The notes under the pieces were generated by a model, which saw only the letters and a program-made list of their open reading frames with translations, was not told where the DNA came from and searched no databases. The position numbers and the translations under genes were made by a program. 23,817 nt of DNA from Bacteroidales bacterium (GTDB taxonomy: Bacteria; Bacteroidota; Bacteroidia; Bacteroidales; ML635J-15), in contig JAQVGK010000004.1 in assembly GCA_028696755.1 (NCBI GenBank), forward strand, positions 1-23,817, read 5' to 3'. Below, in pieces: positions 1-6,632 of this stretch. Each line of letters starts with the position of its first letter. The stretch's first letter is position 1.

Positions 1-12
1 ATACATGGCAAA

Positions 13-537
13 TCAAAATCCAATAAATGTTTTTATAGTGGTAATTGCATTAGAAATCCGCTCCTCTCCCACACCAATTATAATTGAGTATGGTTGGTTA
101 AGCGAAATTATCTCATTCTTGTACTTTTCGAAAAGCAATGGACGTATATCGGGATTTTCGCGTACAGGATCGGGTTCCCATGGCAAATCGTAATTGCATA
201 GTAAATGTAAATCGGCAGGGTATTTATTTAAAGCCTCATCAATCCACGAAGGAGATTTACCATATACATGCAAAAGCCATATTTTAGTAATTACCAGATC
301 GGTATCAAAAAAAACAGCGCTGTGATTAGAATTCAGCATTCTCTCCTCTTCAGCAATTTGCAGCCTTGCAATTTCTAAAACATCATCTTCGGTATATGCT
401 CGATCAAGATCTGCAATAAAATTACGTGCTAGTTCGGCAACACATGGCACATTGTAAAACTTTGCAAGTTGTTTCGCAAGAGTCGATTTCCCAGTTGATT
501 CGGGGCCAGTAAGCACTATTTTTTTTGTTTTAAGCAT
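13..537 (-). CDS. NadR-like ATP-binding kinase (probable ribosylnicotinamide kinase)
   Basis: A 174-residue P-loop protein with Walker A GPESTGKST at residues 11-19, followed by an AELAR motif near residue 34 as in the kinase half of NadR (AAA_28 family). In that family the domain phosphorylates nicotinamide riboside to NMN in the cytoplasm. The adenylyltransferase half of full-length NadR is absent, so this is a stand-alone kinase. Its ATG lies inside the end of the upstream pnuC gene (8 bp overlap), which points to translational coupling and supports the substrate: PnuC brings in nicotinamide riboside and the kinase traps it. The substrate is inferred from neighbour and family; Bacteroidota PnuC-type carriers can also serve thiamine, so that remains the main alternative. 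The gene is complete, with its stop at the left edge of the window. Confidence 0.85.
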   Translation of the reverse strand: MLKTKKIVLTGPESTGKSTLAKQLAKFYNVPCVAELARNFIADLDRAYTEDDVLEIARLQIAEEERMLNSNHSAVFFDTDLVITKIWLLHVYGKSPSWIDEALNKYPADLHLLCNYDLPWEPDPVRENPDIRPLLFEKYKNEIISLNQPYSIIIGVGEERISNAITTIKTFIGF

Positions 538-1123
538 TTACAACAGCCTTTCTCCATTTGAAATAACCTAAAACTGCAAGTATTGTAAGTACAGAAAATA
601 GAACAACTGAAGGATACATTTCCTTATAAACATACAATGCTGTTGAAACTGCATTAACAACAATCCAGAATAGCCAGTTTTCGAGAACTTTGCGAGCCAG
701 TAGCCAGGTTGCGGTTATACTTAGTGCAGTAGTAAATGCATCTCCCATTGGAATTTCCGAATCGGTAAGATATCTTAAAATCAGATAAATAATCACAAAA
801 AAAACAGAAGATAAGCCAAGCCATTTAACCCATTGTGTTCGGTCTAACTTAAAAGCTTCGAGTTTTCCTAATTCAATCTTTTCTCTGGATTTTACCCAAT
901 GTATCCAACCATAAACACTAACCACTAGATAATAAAACTGAAACGACATATCGGCATAAAAACCAGAAACATAAAAAACGTAGATATAAAGCAATACCAT
1001 CAAAATAGCTGTAAGCCAGTACCACGGGTTTTGTTTAATTTGTAGGCCAATTCCAATAAGGCCGAGGGCAGCAGCTACAGTTTCAACCCAATTTATAATT
1101 ATCCAGTCGAAAATAAGATTCAT
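530..1123 (-). CDS. pnuC: PnuC-family nicotinamide riboside transporter
   Basis: A 197-residue, almost entirely hydrophobic protein with about seven membrane segments and the aromatic-rich pattern of PnuC (for example FQFYYLVVSVYGWIHW near residues 61-76 and a C-terminal segment LFWIVVNAVSTALYVYKE). PnuC proteins are facilitators for vitamin B3 or B1 precursors in the inner membrane; uptake is driven by intracellular phosphorylation. The gene starts on the last base of the ctpA stop (TAATG, 1 bp overlap) and its end overlaps the NadR-like kinase, so the three genes look co-transcribed. Nicotinamide riboside is the likely substrate because of the adjacent kinase; this is inference. Length matches the family (about 190-240 residues). 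Confidence 0.9.
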   Translation of the reverse strand: MNLIFDWIIINWVETVAAALGLIGIGLQIKQNPWYWLTAILMVLLYIYVFYVSGFYADMSFQFYYLVVSVYGWIHWVKSREKIELGKLEAFKLDRTQWVKWLGLSSVFFVIIYLILRYLTDSEIPMGDAFTTALSITATWLLARKVLENWLFWIVVNAVSTALYVYKEMYPSVVLFSVLTILAVLGYFKWRKAVVNA

Positions 1124-2727
1124 TACTTACCTTTAAGTAGCGAGTCGTAAAGTTTTTCGTCAAGAATAATTTCCTGAGCTCTTAGGAAGAATGGATTTAT
1201 TTCGTTGAAAATCATCCAAAATTCGTTATTGCGCCAGATATCTCCAGCTATAAGTGATTTAAGGTGTAGATTTAAATATTCATCCTGCGCTTTTGTTCCA
1301 GGAGTTAGTGAATCAACATTAATTCCTGCATCCTTTGCAGCAACTAGCAACTCGTCGAGTAAAGCTTTGTCAACATTAAAATCTCTAACAAATGTCTCAA
1401 TGTCGGGATATTTAGCATTAAATTCGGCACGATGCTGGTCAACATATTTAGACTCGAAGCTAAAAATAACACCCTTACGCAGTAACTCTAAATGATAATC
1501 GGAGCGCAAGGTTGTGTCAACAGGGATAAAATCATCCGGCATAATTCCACCACCACCATAAACTGTTTTCTTATAAACTAAAGTTTCGTATTTTAGAGAG
1601 TCGGCAAATACAATACTATCTTTGTTGGTAAATTCACCATGCAAATATCTGTTTGTGATATCATCAGCATAATCTTCATATCCATCTTCATAAGGCTTTT
1701 GGATAAGGCGACCAGTTGGAGTGTAATATCTAGCGATAGTTAGACGTACAGCAGATCCATCAGTAAGTGGCATTTCGCGTTGAACTAGTCCTTTCCCAAA
1801 AGTACGACGACCTACGATTACAGCTCTGTCCCAATCCTGCAAAGCCCCCGAAACAATTTCGCTGGCTGAAGCAGAACCTTCATCAACAATAACAACAAGT
1901 TTGCCTTTATAAAAGCGTCCATTCTTGGTTGATTTATAATCTGTGCGCGGCATTCTTACTCCCTCTGTATAAACAATGAGCTTGTCGTTTTGGAGAAACT
2001 CATCACAAAGACTTACAGCTTTATCGAGATAGCCTCCGGTATTACCGCTTAAATCAAGGATAATATCTTTTACTCCCGCTTTAACAAATGTAGCAAAAAC
2101 CGAGTCCAGTTCTTCTTTGGTAGTTCTAGCAAATCTGCTTAACTTAATGTAACCGATATTATCATTAGTAATATAACTGGCATCGATACTGTAAATTGGA
2201 ATTTTATCACGGGTAATGTTAAAAACAAGATTTTGCTTTTCGCCACGACGTAAAACTTCAACTTTTACAACAGTGCCTTTTTTCCCACGAAGTCTTTTTG
2301 CAACACCGTCATTATCGATTCCTACTCCTGCAATATTTTCGTCGTCAACAATTAAAATTCTATCACCATTTAAGATCCCAACCTTCTCGGATGGTCCGCC
2401 AGGAATTACACCAACAACCAAAAGAGTGTCGTCCATTAAACGAAACTGGACTCCGATACCTTCGAAACTACCTTCGAGTGGTTCTTTCATTTTTGCAATT
2501 TCTTCGGCACTTATGTAAACTGAATGTGGATCCATTTCCTTTAGCATACTTATAATTGCGACCTCCACCAATTCGTCCATATCAACCGAATCAACATACA
2601 TTGCATCAATTAGCGAAAGCATTTTATTGAATTTTCTGGTTTCGGAGTTTACATCTTGAGCAATAACAAAGGTTGTTATTAAAACTAAAAAACTAGCTAA
2701 GATTATTTTTGAGAATTTCATTTTCAT
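1123..2727 (-). CDS. ctpA: C-terminal processing peptidase (S41A, CtpA/Prc type) with PDZ domain
   Basis: A 534-residue exported serine protease. Residues 1-23 form a signal peptide ending in VIAQ. The PDZ domain covers about residues 85-170 (GIGVQF, VIPGGPSEKVGILNGDRIL). The S41 core follows, with the Ser/Lys dyad readable as S287 in the GSASASEI motif and K312 in FGKGLVQ; the 25-residue spacing equals that of E. coli Prc S430/K455. D298 matches the third residue noted in Prc. Such proteases cut the C-termini of envelope proteins in the periplasm. The region after residue 370 is a family-typical C-terminal extension. It is the first gene of an apparent operon with pnuC, overlapping by one base; a promoter-like pair lies 50-80 bp upstream. 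No functional link to nicotinamide uptake is evident. Confidence 0.93.
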   Translation of the reverse strand: MKMKFSKIILASFLVLITTFVIAQDVNSETRKFNKMLSLIDAMYVDSVDMDELVEVAIISMLKEMDPHSVYISAEEIAKMKEPLEGSFEGIGVQFRLMDDTLLVVGVIPGGPSEKVGILNGDRILIVDDENIAGVGIDNDGVAKRLRGKKGTVVKVEVLRRGEKQNLVFNITRDKIPIYSIDASYITNDNIGYIKLSRFARTTKEELDSVFATFVKAGVKDIILDLSGNTGGYLDKAVSLCDEFLQNDKLIVYTEGVRMPRTDYKSTKNGRFYKGKLVVIVDEGSASASEIVSGALQDWDRAVIVGRRTFGKGLVQREMPLTDGSAVRLTIARYYTPTGRLIQKPYEDGYEDYADDITNRYLHGEFTNKDSIVFADSLKYETLVYKKTVYGGGGIMPDDFIPVDTTLRSDYHLELLRKGVIFSFESKYVDQHRAEFNAKYPDIETFVRDFNVDKALLDELLVAAKDAGINVDSLTPGTKAQDEYLNLHLKSLIAGDIWRNNEFWMIFNEINPFFLRAQEIILDEKLYDSLLKGK

Positions 2728-2776
2728 AGAATTTTAAAATGTTATATCAAATTTTCAGATTCATAAAATCACACTA

Positions 2777-2807
2777 CAAAGTTATTAAACAATCACTATC
2801 ATTCAAG
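2777..2807 (-). promoter_or_regulatory. Bacteroidota-type promoter of ctpA operon
   Basis: Reading the minus strand, CTTG (2807-2804) is followed after 19 bp by TAACTTTG (2784-2777), close to the Bacteroidota consensus TTTG-N19-21-TAnnTTTG. It would start transcription near 2770, giving a leader of roughly 45 nt before the ctpA ATG. The call rests on consensus and spacing only. Confidence 0.55.
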
Positions 2808-2839
2808 TAAATAACAGATTTTAACAAAATTTTATTATT

Positions 2840-3427
2840 TCACTCAACAAAAACCGAATGCACCACACCCTTTGAATCTCTATAAACTTTGACCGAAATA
2901 ATCAAATATGGATTTCCCGAATATCCATTTTCGAAAAGTTGAAAATTCACCAAAAGTTCGGGATAATCAATATACTCTACAGAGATTCCATCTTCAAAGT
3001 TGTCGGCAATTGATCTTGGAAAAAAATATTCCCAAGATTGATATTTTTGTTCAACAATAATCAGTAAAGTGTCAGGAGAGACTTTATAGATAGAATGTGG
3101 AATTTCCATTTGAATTACCACAGGTTTACCATTTATATTATCATCACTAGGCCCCTCCTCATAGCGACAAAACTCAACTTTCTCAACAATTGCTAATGTA
3201 TTTTTTTCTTGATTCAGGTTATTATCAAACAAAAGACTATCACTTGTATTAGGTTTTAATGTGTCAATTCTAGCATTATTTAACATAATATTTTTTAGTT
3301 GAAACACAGCTATTTGCGAAACCTGTATATCTTTATTCCCGCATGAGTAAACTAGAACAAGCATAATTGAAATAATGATTTTACAAGTGCAATTCTTGTT
3401 AAAATATATTTTAGCAAATTGGTTCAT
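2840..3427 (-). CDS. Hypothetical lipoprotein
   Basis: A 195-residue protein that I do not recognise. Residues 1-28 form a lipoprotein signal with hydrophobic core IIISIMLVLVYS and a lipobox ending at C29 (VYSC), so it should be lipidated and membrane-anchored. The mature part is acidic and polar, with no catalytic motif or repeat visible; a segment around residues 115-150 (ADNFEDGISVEYIDYPELL) has alternating strand character. It stands alone: it is divergent from the cobalamin riboswitch on one side and more than 100 bp upstream of ctpA in the same direction. Expression looks independent of either neighbour. No function is proposed. Confidence 0.7.
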   Translation of the reverse strand: MNQFAKIYFNKNCTCKIIISIMLVLVYSCGNKDIQVSQIAVFQLKNIMLNNARIDTLKPNTSDSLLFDNNLNQEKNTLAIVEKVEFCRYEEGPSDDNINGKPVVIQMEIPHSIYKVSPDTLLIIVEQKYQSWEYFFPRSIADNFEDGISVEYIDYPELLVNFQLFENGYSGNPYLIISVKVYRDSKGVVHSVFVE

Positions 3428-3552
3428 TTGGAAAGATATTTCTCGACACGTTTACAATATTCATTCCCTTTTATTAACAACTAGCATGTGATTGTGTTAA
3501 ATTAATTATCAAATATTTATCAAACTATCTGCTGTCGTAATAAAAAAACAAT

Positions 3553-3560
3553 TATTTTTG
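3553..3560 (+). promoter_or_regulatory. -7 promoter box of the cobalamin riboswitch operon
   Basis: TATTTTTG fits the Bacteroidota -7 consensus TAnnTTTG. It lies four bases before the first paired bases of the riboswitch (P1), so the transcript would begin at the aptamer itself. No convincing -33 TTTG is seen 19-21 bp upstream. Confidence 0.6.
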
Positions 3561-3563
3561 CCG

Positions 3564-3737
3564 TGTTATTGGTTTTCCGGAATTCAAATCCGGAGCTAAG
3601 AGGGAAACAGGTGTAAATCCTGTACAGTACCCGCTGCTGTAAGCTCTTTAATTGTTGCGAAATTTTAAGTCACTGGTTCGCCAAACGTACCGGGAAGGCA
3701 TCGCAACATGGAGTAAGTCAGAAGACCTGCCATAACA
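3564..3737 (+). ncRNA. Cobalamin (adenosylcobalamin-type) riboswitch
   Basis: The conserved cobalamin-aptamer blocks appear in order: GGGAA at 3602-3606, the box AGGTGTAAATCCT at 3609-3621, ACAGTACCCGCTGCTGTAA at 3624-3642 (B12-box region), and GTAAGTCAGAAGACCTGCC at 3713-3731. The ends pair as P1: TGTTATTGG (3564-3572) with CCATAACA (3730-3737). In known systems, cobalamin binding shuts off expression of downstream uptake genes, by termination or by sequestering translation signals. The downstream surface-capture, BtuB and BtuG-like genes fit exactly. The oddity is that the first gene after the aptamer is not a B12 gene but an S23 four-helix-bundle gene, about 180 bp further on. Confidence 0.95.
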
Positions 3738-3751
3738 GTCATTAGTTCAAA

Positions 3752-3771
3752 AGCTTTCGGGGACAAAAGCT
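3752..3771 (+). promoter_or_regulatory. Short hairpin after the riboswitch (possible expression platform)
   Basis: AGCTTT (3752-3757) and AAAGCT (3766-3771) are complementary around an 8-base loop. The hairpin starts 15 bases after the aptamer closes, which is where an expression platform would be expected. It has no U-tract directly after it, so it is not a classic terminator. The remaining sequence up to 3820 holds nothing else I can identify. Confidence 0.3.
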
Positions 3772-3820
3772 GAATGTGAGATTTTCTTATGTTTTTATCC
3801 CTGTAGGTTTTATGATTTTC

Positions 3821-3860
3821 AAGGCTGAAGTGAAGGCTAAGGCTAAGGCTAAGGCGGAGG
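3821..3860 (+). repeat. Left AAGGCT hexamer array flanking the S23 gene
   Basis: Nearly four tandem copies of AAGGCT run from 3833 to 3855, preceded by degenerate units (AAGGCT GAAGTG, 3821-3832) and followed by GGAGG. The array lies 61 bp before the S23 ATG. It is the inverted counterpart of the array at 4361-4387, so the S23 gene is bracketed by about 21 bp of complementary sequence (one mismatch in the best full-length register). Confidence 0.9.
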
Positions 3861-3916
3861 TTATTTTGTGATTATTAAAGATTTTTAGATTTTAAGTAAA
3901 ACCAAAATTAGAAATT

Positions 3917-4285
3917 ATGAAATACAATGATTTTAGAGATTTTCCAGTTTGGCAGAAGGCATATGAAATGGTTCTGCATATTTACAAACTAACTTCTACA
4001 TTTCCTATTGAAGAACGATACGGTCTGACTTCAGACATGAGGAGAGCGGCTAACTCAATTGCTCACAACCTTGCAGAAGGATATGGACGTTATGAGAAAA
4101 AAGATAAAACTAGGTTTTATAAAATTGCCAGAGGAAGTGGGACTGAACTTCAAAGTCAATTAATGGTCAGCTATGGTCTTGGATACATAAAAGATTTGAA
4201 AGTTCGAGATGAAACCTTTGATAGAGTTGGTGAAATAAACGTTGAAATTAACAACTTAATAAAATCAGTAGAGACAAGAGCTTAA
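3917..4285 (+). CDS. S23/IVP-type four-helix-bundle protein
   Basis: A 122-residue protein carrying the whole signature of the TIGR02436/S23 family: VWQKA at residues 11-15, FPIEERYGLTSDMRRAANSI at 29-48, NLAEGYGRYE at 51-60, and FYKIARGSGTELQSQL at 67-82. Family members fold as four-helix bundles; some are encoded in intervening sequences within 23S rRNA genes, and the Avd protein of diversity-generating retroelements has the same fold. Molecular function is not established; RNA binding is suspected. Here it is free-standing, lies between the cobalamin riboswitch and the B12 uptake genes, and is flanked by inverted AAGGCT arrays. This suggests a cassette inserted into the leader. No reverse transcriptase or rRNA sequence is nearby. 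Confidence 0.93.
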   Translation: MKYNDFRDFPVWQKAYEMVLHIYKLTSTFPIEERYGLTSDMRRAANSIAHNLAEGYGRYEKKDKTRFYKIARGSGTELQSQLMVSYGLGYIKDLKVRDETFDRVGEINVEINNLIKSVETRA

Positions 4286-4313
4286 AAATAAATTACAATA
4301 CAATAATATTACA

Positions 4314-5423
4314 ATGGAAATGACAACTTTATTACAGAAATTAATCAACAAGGGCAAAAACCTTAGCCTTAGCCTCAGCCTTAGCCTAAAATCCTTAAAG
4401 CAAACAATTATAGCTTTGCTATTTATATTCAGTTTTACAATGACTTTTGCCCAAAATGTCGTTAATTTTGAAGAATTGACACTGGAACCAGAATCGCACT
4501 GGAATGGTAGTGATGGCAGCGGATATTTCACAAGTGGATATCTTAAATTTTACAATACTTTTGAGGATTGGGGAGGTGGAATGACATCATGGAATGGATT
4601 TGCATACACAAACGAAACTGATGTAACTACTTATTTATACACGAATGAATACTCCTCTGCGGCAGGTTCGGGAGTATGGTCATCCGAAAAGTATGCTACT
4701 TCATACATTATGGGTGATTGGGAACATAATTACGAACCAATACCTTCTATAATCAGAATTACAGAAACTGCACCCGAAGAAATTCCAGGAATGTTTATTA
4801 GCGTTAATGCGTATGCATCTCTTTATATGGCTGAGGGAGATTTTTATTCAGACAACAGTCATTGGCTTAAATTACATATTGCTGGCTTTAACACAGTTAC
4901 TGATATTGCTGTTGCTGCCGACATCATGCTTGCTGATTACAGATTTGAGAATTCTGAGCTTGATTTTAAAATGAGCGAATGGACATATATTGATCTTTCG
5001 TGGGCACAGGGAGCAGACAGTCTTCTTTTCTACATTTATTCGAGCGATGCTGGCGAATATGGAGTAAACACTCCTGCATATTTTTGCATCGACAATTTCG
5101 GTGAAGAATGTCCGGAAGGTGTTCCTCAAATGCAAGCAGAAGTAAATGCAAACTATTATATTAATAGTGGTGAATCTGTTCAACTTAAAGCACTTGCAAG
5201 TGGCGGAGTTCAACCTTACCGATTTGAGTGGAGTGAGCAATCGGGTCTCGACAATTACAATTCGCAAACACCAACAGCAGATCCTACTGCAAGCACAAGC
5301 TGGACAGTAACAATAACAGATGCAATTGGCACAGAAGAAATTTCGACTGTAACTGTTTGGGTTGATGCTACAGATATTGCCCTTGCTGATGCTTTTGAAT
5401 CGAACATATATTTTGCAGGATAA
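4314..5423 (+). CDS. DUF4465 (BtuH-like) surface protein, N-terminus rebuilt and T9SS domain cut off
   Basis: A 369-residue exported protein. The DUF4465 core is evident from residues 50 to about 265 (WNGSDGSGYFTSGYLKFYN, WNGFAYTN), followed by an Ig/PKD-like module near 275-355. DUF4465-type proteins occur in Bacteroidota B12 loci; I recall that the B12-binding BtuH proteins belong here, so surface capture of cobalamin is the likely role. Two oddities occur. First, residues 17-25 (LSLSLSLSL) are encoded by the hexamer array, and the normal signal peptide seems to begin at KSLKQTIIALLF (residue 26), one codon after where an ATG would be expected (now CTA, 4386-4388). Second, the frame ends at TAA 5421, while the same frame continues into a T9SS sorting domain. 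Start 4314 is the first in-frame ATG; 4320 is an alternative. Confidence 0.8.
   Translation: MEMTTLLQKLINKGKNLSLSLSLSLKSLKQTIIALLFIFSFTMTFAQNVVNFEELTLEPESHWNGSDGSGYFTSGYLKFYNTFEDWGGGMTSWNGFAYTNETDVTTYLYTNEYSSAAGSGVWSSEKYATSYIMGDWEHNYEPIPSIIRITETAPEEIPGMFISVNAYASLYMAEGDFYSDNSHWLKLHIAGFNTVTDIAVAADIMLADYRFENSELDFKMSEWTYIDLSWAQGADSLLFYIYSSDAGEYGVNTPAYFCIDNFGEECPEGVPQMQAEVNANYYINSGESVQLKALASGGVQPYRFEWSEQSGLDNYNSQTPTADPTASTSWTVTITDAIGTEEISTVTVWVDATDIALADAFESNIYFAG
4361..4388 (-). repeat. Right AAGGCT hexamer array (inverted), overlapping the DUF4465 gene start
   Basis: On the minus strand the array reads as tandem AAGGCT units with one variant unit (GGCTGA instead of GGCTAA). It is inverted relative to 3821-3860 and lies inside the 5' end of the DUF4465 reading frame. 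Its 27 bases from 4361 to 4387 are identical, on the opposite strand and including the variant unit, to 10596-10622. Confidence 0.9.
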
Positions 5424-5615
5424 AATAGTCTCATCATCGAATCAGAAGTAATTATTTCGCAAGTAAACATATACGATATAACAGGTAAGTTAATGATCTC
5501 AGAAAAGACATTATCATCCAACTTAAATATTGACGTTACTAAACTTCCTAAAGGCATGTACATCATAAAACTGTCGGATGGAACATCAGTAGTCTCAAAA
5601 AAGATAATGAAATAA
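5424..5615 (+). pseudogene. Detached T9SS type A sorting domain of the DUF4465 gene
   Basis: Directly after the TAA at 5421 the same frame stays open for 63 codons to TAA 5613. It encodes a typical T9SS C-terminal domain: NSLIIESEVIISQVNIYDI, TGKLMISEK, LPKGMYIIKLSDG and the terminal SKKIMK. No start codon precedes it, so it is not expressed on its own. The usual YPNP opening of such domains is degraded at the junction (residues NIYFAG, then stop, then NSLII). One nonsense change or a sequencing error would explain the break; without readthrough the product would not be recognised by T9SS. Confidence 0.75.
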
Positions 5616-5636
5616 TAAATTTGTAAAAGCGAAACA

Positions 5637-6632
5637 ATGAAAATCAAATTTGTGATATTATTTATGCTGGCGTCGGTATTTAATACTTTTGCACAGACTT
5701 TTCCGGCAGGCACAAATGCTATTCATAAAGATTCGTCCATTATTGTTTCGTGGGCGGTATCTGCTGTTGTTGAACGTGGGTATATCAACATTGCAGATAC
5801 TGCCTTTACTTATTCCGAAGGTGGAACTACATCTAATCGTGCTTGGAAAGGAAGTCCCGAAAACGCAACTGGTTTTGCCGATGGCTTAACAGTTTCACTT
5901 GGTGATGGTGGATTAATTACTTTGCAATTTGAACAAGGTATTGCCGATGGCGATGGTCCAGACTTTGTTGTTTTTGAAAATTCCATATTCTCTCCTCCAA
6001 CGCAAACTGTAACTGCATTTATCGAACTTGCATTTGTTGAAGTTAGTAGCAACGGAATTGATTTTGTGCGATTCCCAGCTGTTTCAAATTATCAATATTC
6101 CGAACAAATTGCTACTTTCGAGGCAGTTGAATGGAATAATTTTGAAAACTTTGCAGGTATTTACCCTGTTTTTTATGGAGTACCGTTCGACATTGCTGAA
6201 CTTAACAGCGAAATGATTGACAAAAATAATATTACACACATAAGACTTATTGATGTTATTGGCAATATTGATCCCGAATATGGAACCACCGACTCAAATG
6301 GAAATATTGTAAATGATGCATGGCCTACACCTTTTGCAACTTGCGGATTTGACCTAGATGCAGTTGGTGTTATTAATGTAGCTCAAGACATTGAAAGTTT
6401 TAACCCAAATAACTTCAAAGTGTATCCAAATCCATGTAAAGATTTGTTGGTAATTGACTCAGAAGTTTTCGTTGAGCTTCAAATCATCGACTCATATGGT
6501 AAAATAATTATGTCGGAACAAATCTTAGGCAACAAAACATTTAACCTATACGGATTAAAAAATGGGATTTACTTTCTTAGGGTTAATGATGGCACAAACA
6601 TTTTCAATCAAAAAATAATAAAGCTTGATTAA
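5637..6632 (+). CDS. T9SS-sorted cell-surface protein of the B12 locus
   Basis: A 331-residue protein with a signal peptide (residues 1-20, ending NTFAQ), a central beta-rich region and a T9SS type A sorting domain from about residue 258 (KVYPNPCKDLLVIDSE to NQKIIKLD). The central part (GGTTSNRAWKGSPENATGFADG, DGDGPDFVVFENSIF, RLIDVIGNIDPEYG, WPTPFATCGFDLDAVGVIN) matches the cell-surface proteins I recall beside BtuB genes in Bacteroidota, with an asparagine/aspartate-rich, possibly calcium-binding character. Role in B12 capture is inferred from position only. Start ATG 5637 directly precedes the signal peptide. Its end overlaps the start of btuB by 8 bp, so the two are likely translationally coupled. 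Confidence 0.8.
   Translation: MKIKFVILFMLASVFNTFAQTFPAGTNAIHKDSSIIVSWAVSAVVERGYINIADTAFTYSEGGTTSNRAWKGSPENATGFADGLTVSLGDGGLITLQFEQGIADGDGPDFVVFENSIFSPPTQTVTAFIELAFVEVSSNGIDFVRFPAVSNYQYSEQIATFEAVEWNNFENFAGIYPVFYGVPFDIAELNSEMIDKNNITHIRLIDVIGNIDPEYGTTDSNGNIVNDAWPTPFATCGFDLDAVGVINVAQDIESFNPNNFKVYPNPCKDLLVIDSEVFVELQIIDSYGKIIMSEQILGNKTFNLYGLKNGIYFLRVNDGTNIFNQKIIKLD

Noticed and set aside
3917..4285. Avd accessory gene of a diversity-generating retroelement
   Set aside because: The fold family is shared, but no reverse transcriptase, template repeat or variable repeat is seen within the window.
4265..4531. Minus-strand open frame with RLRLRLRLR
   Set aside because: It is the antisense of the hexamer array and the DUF4465 start; the low-complexity peptide simply reflects the repeat.
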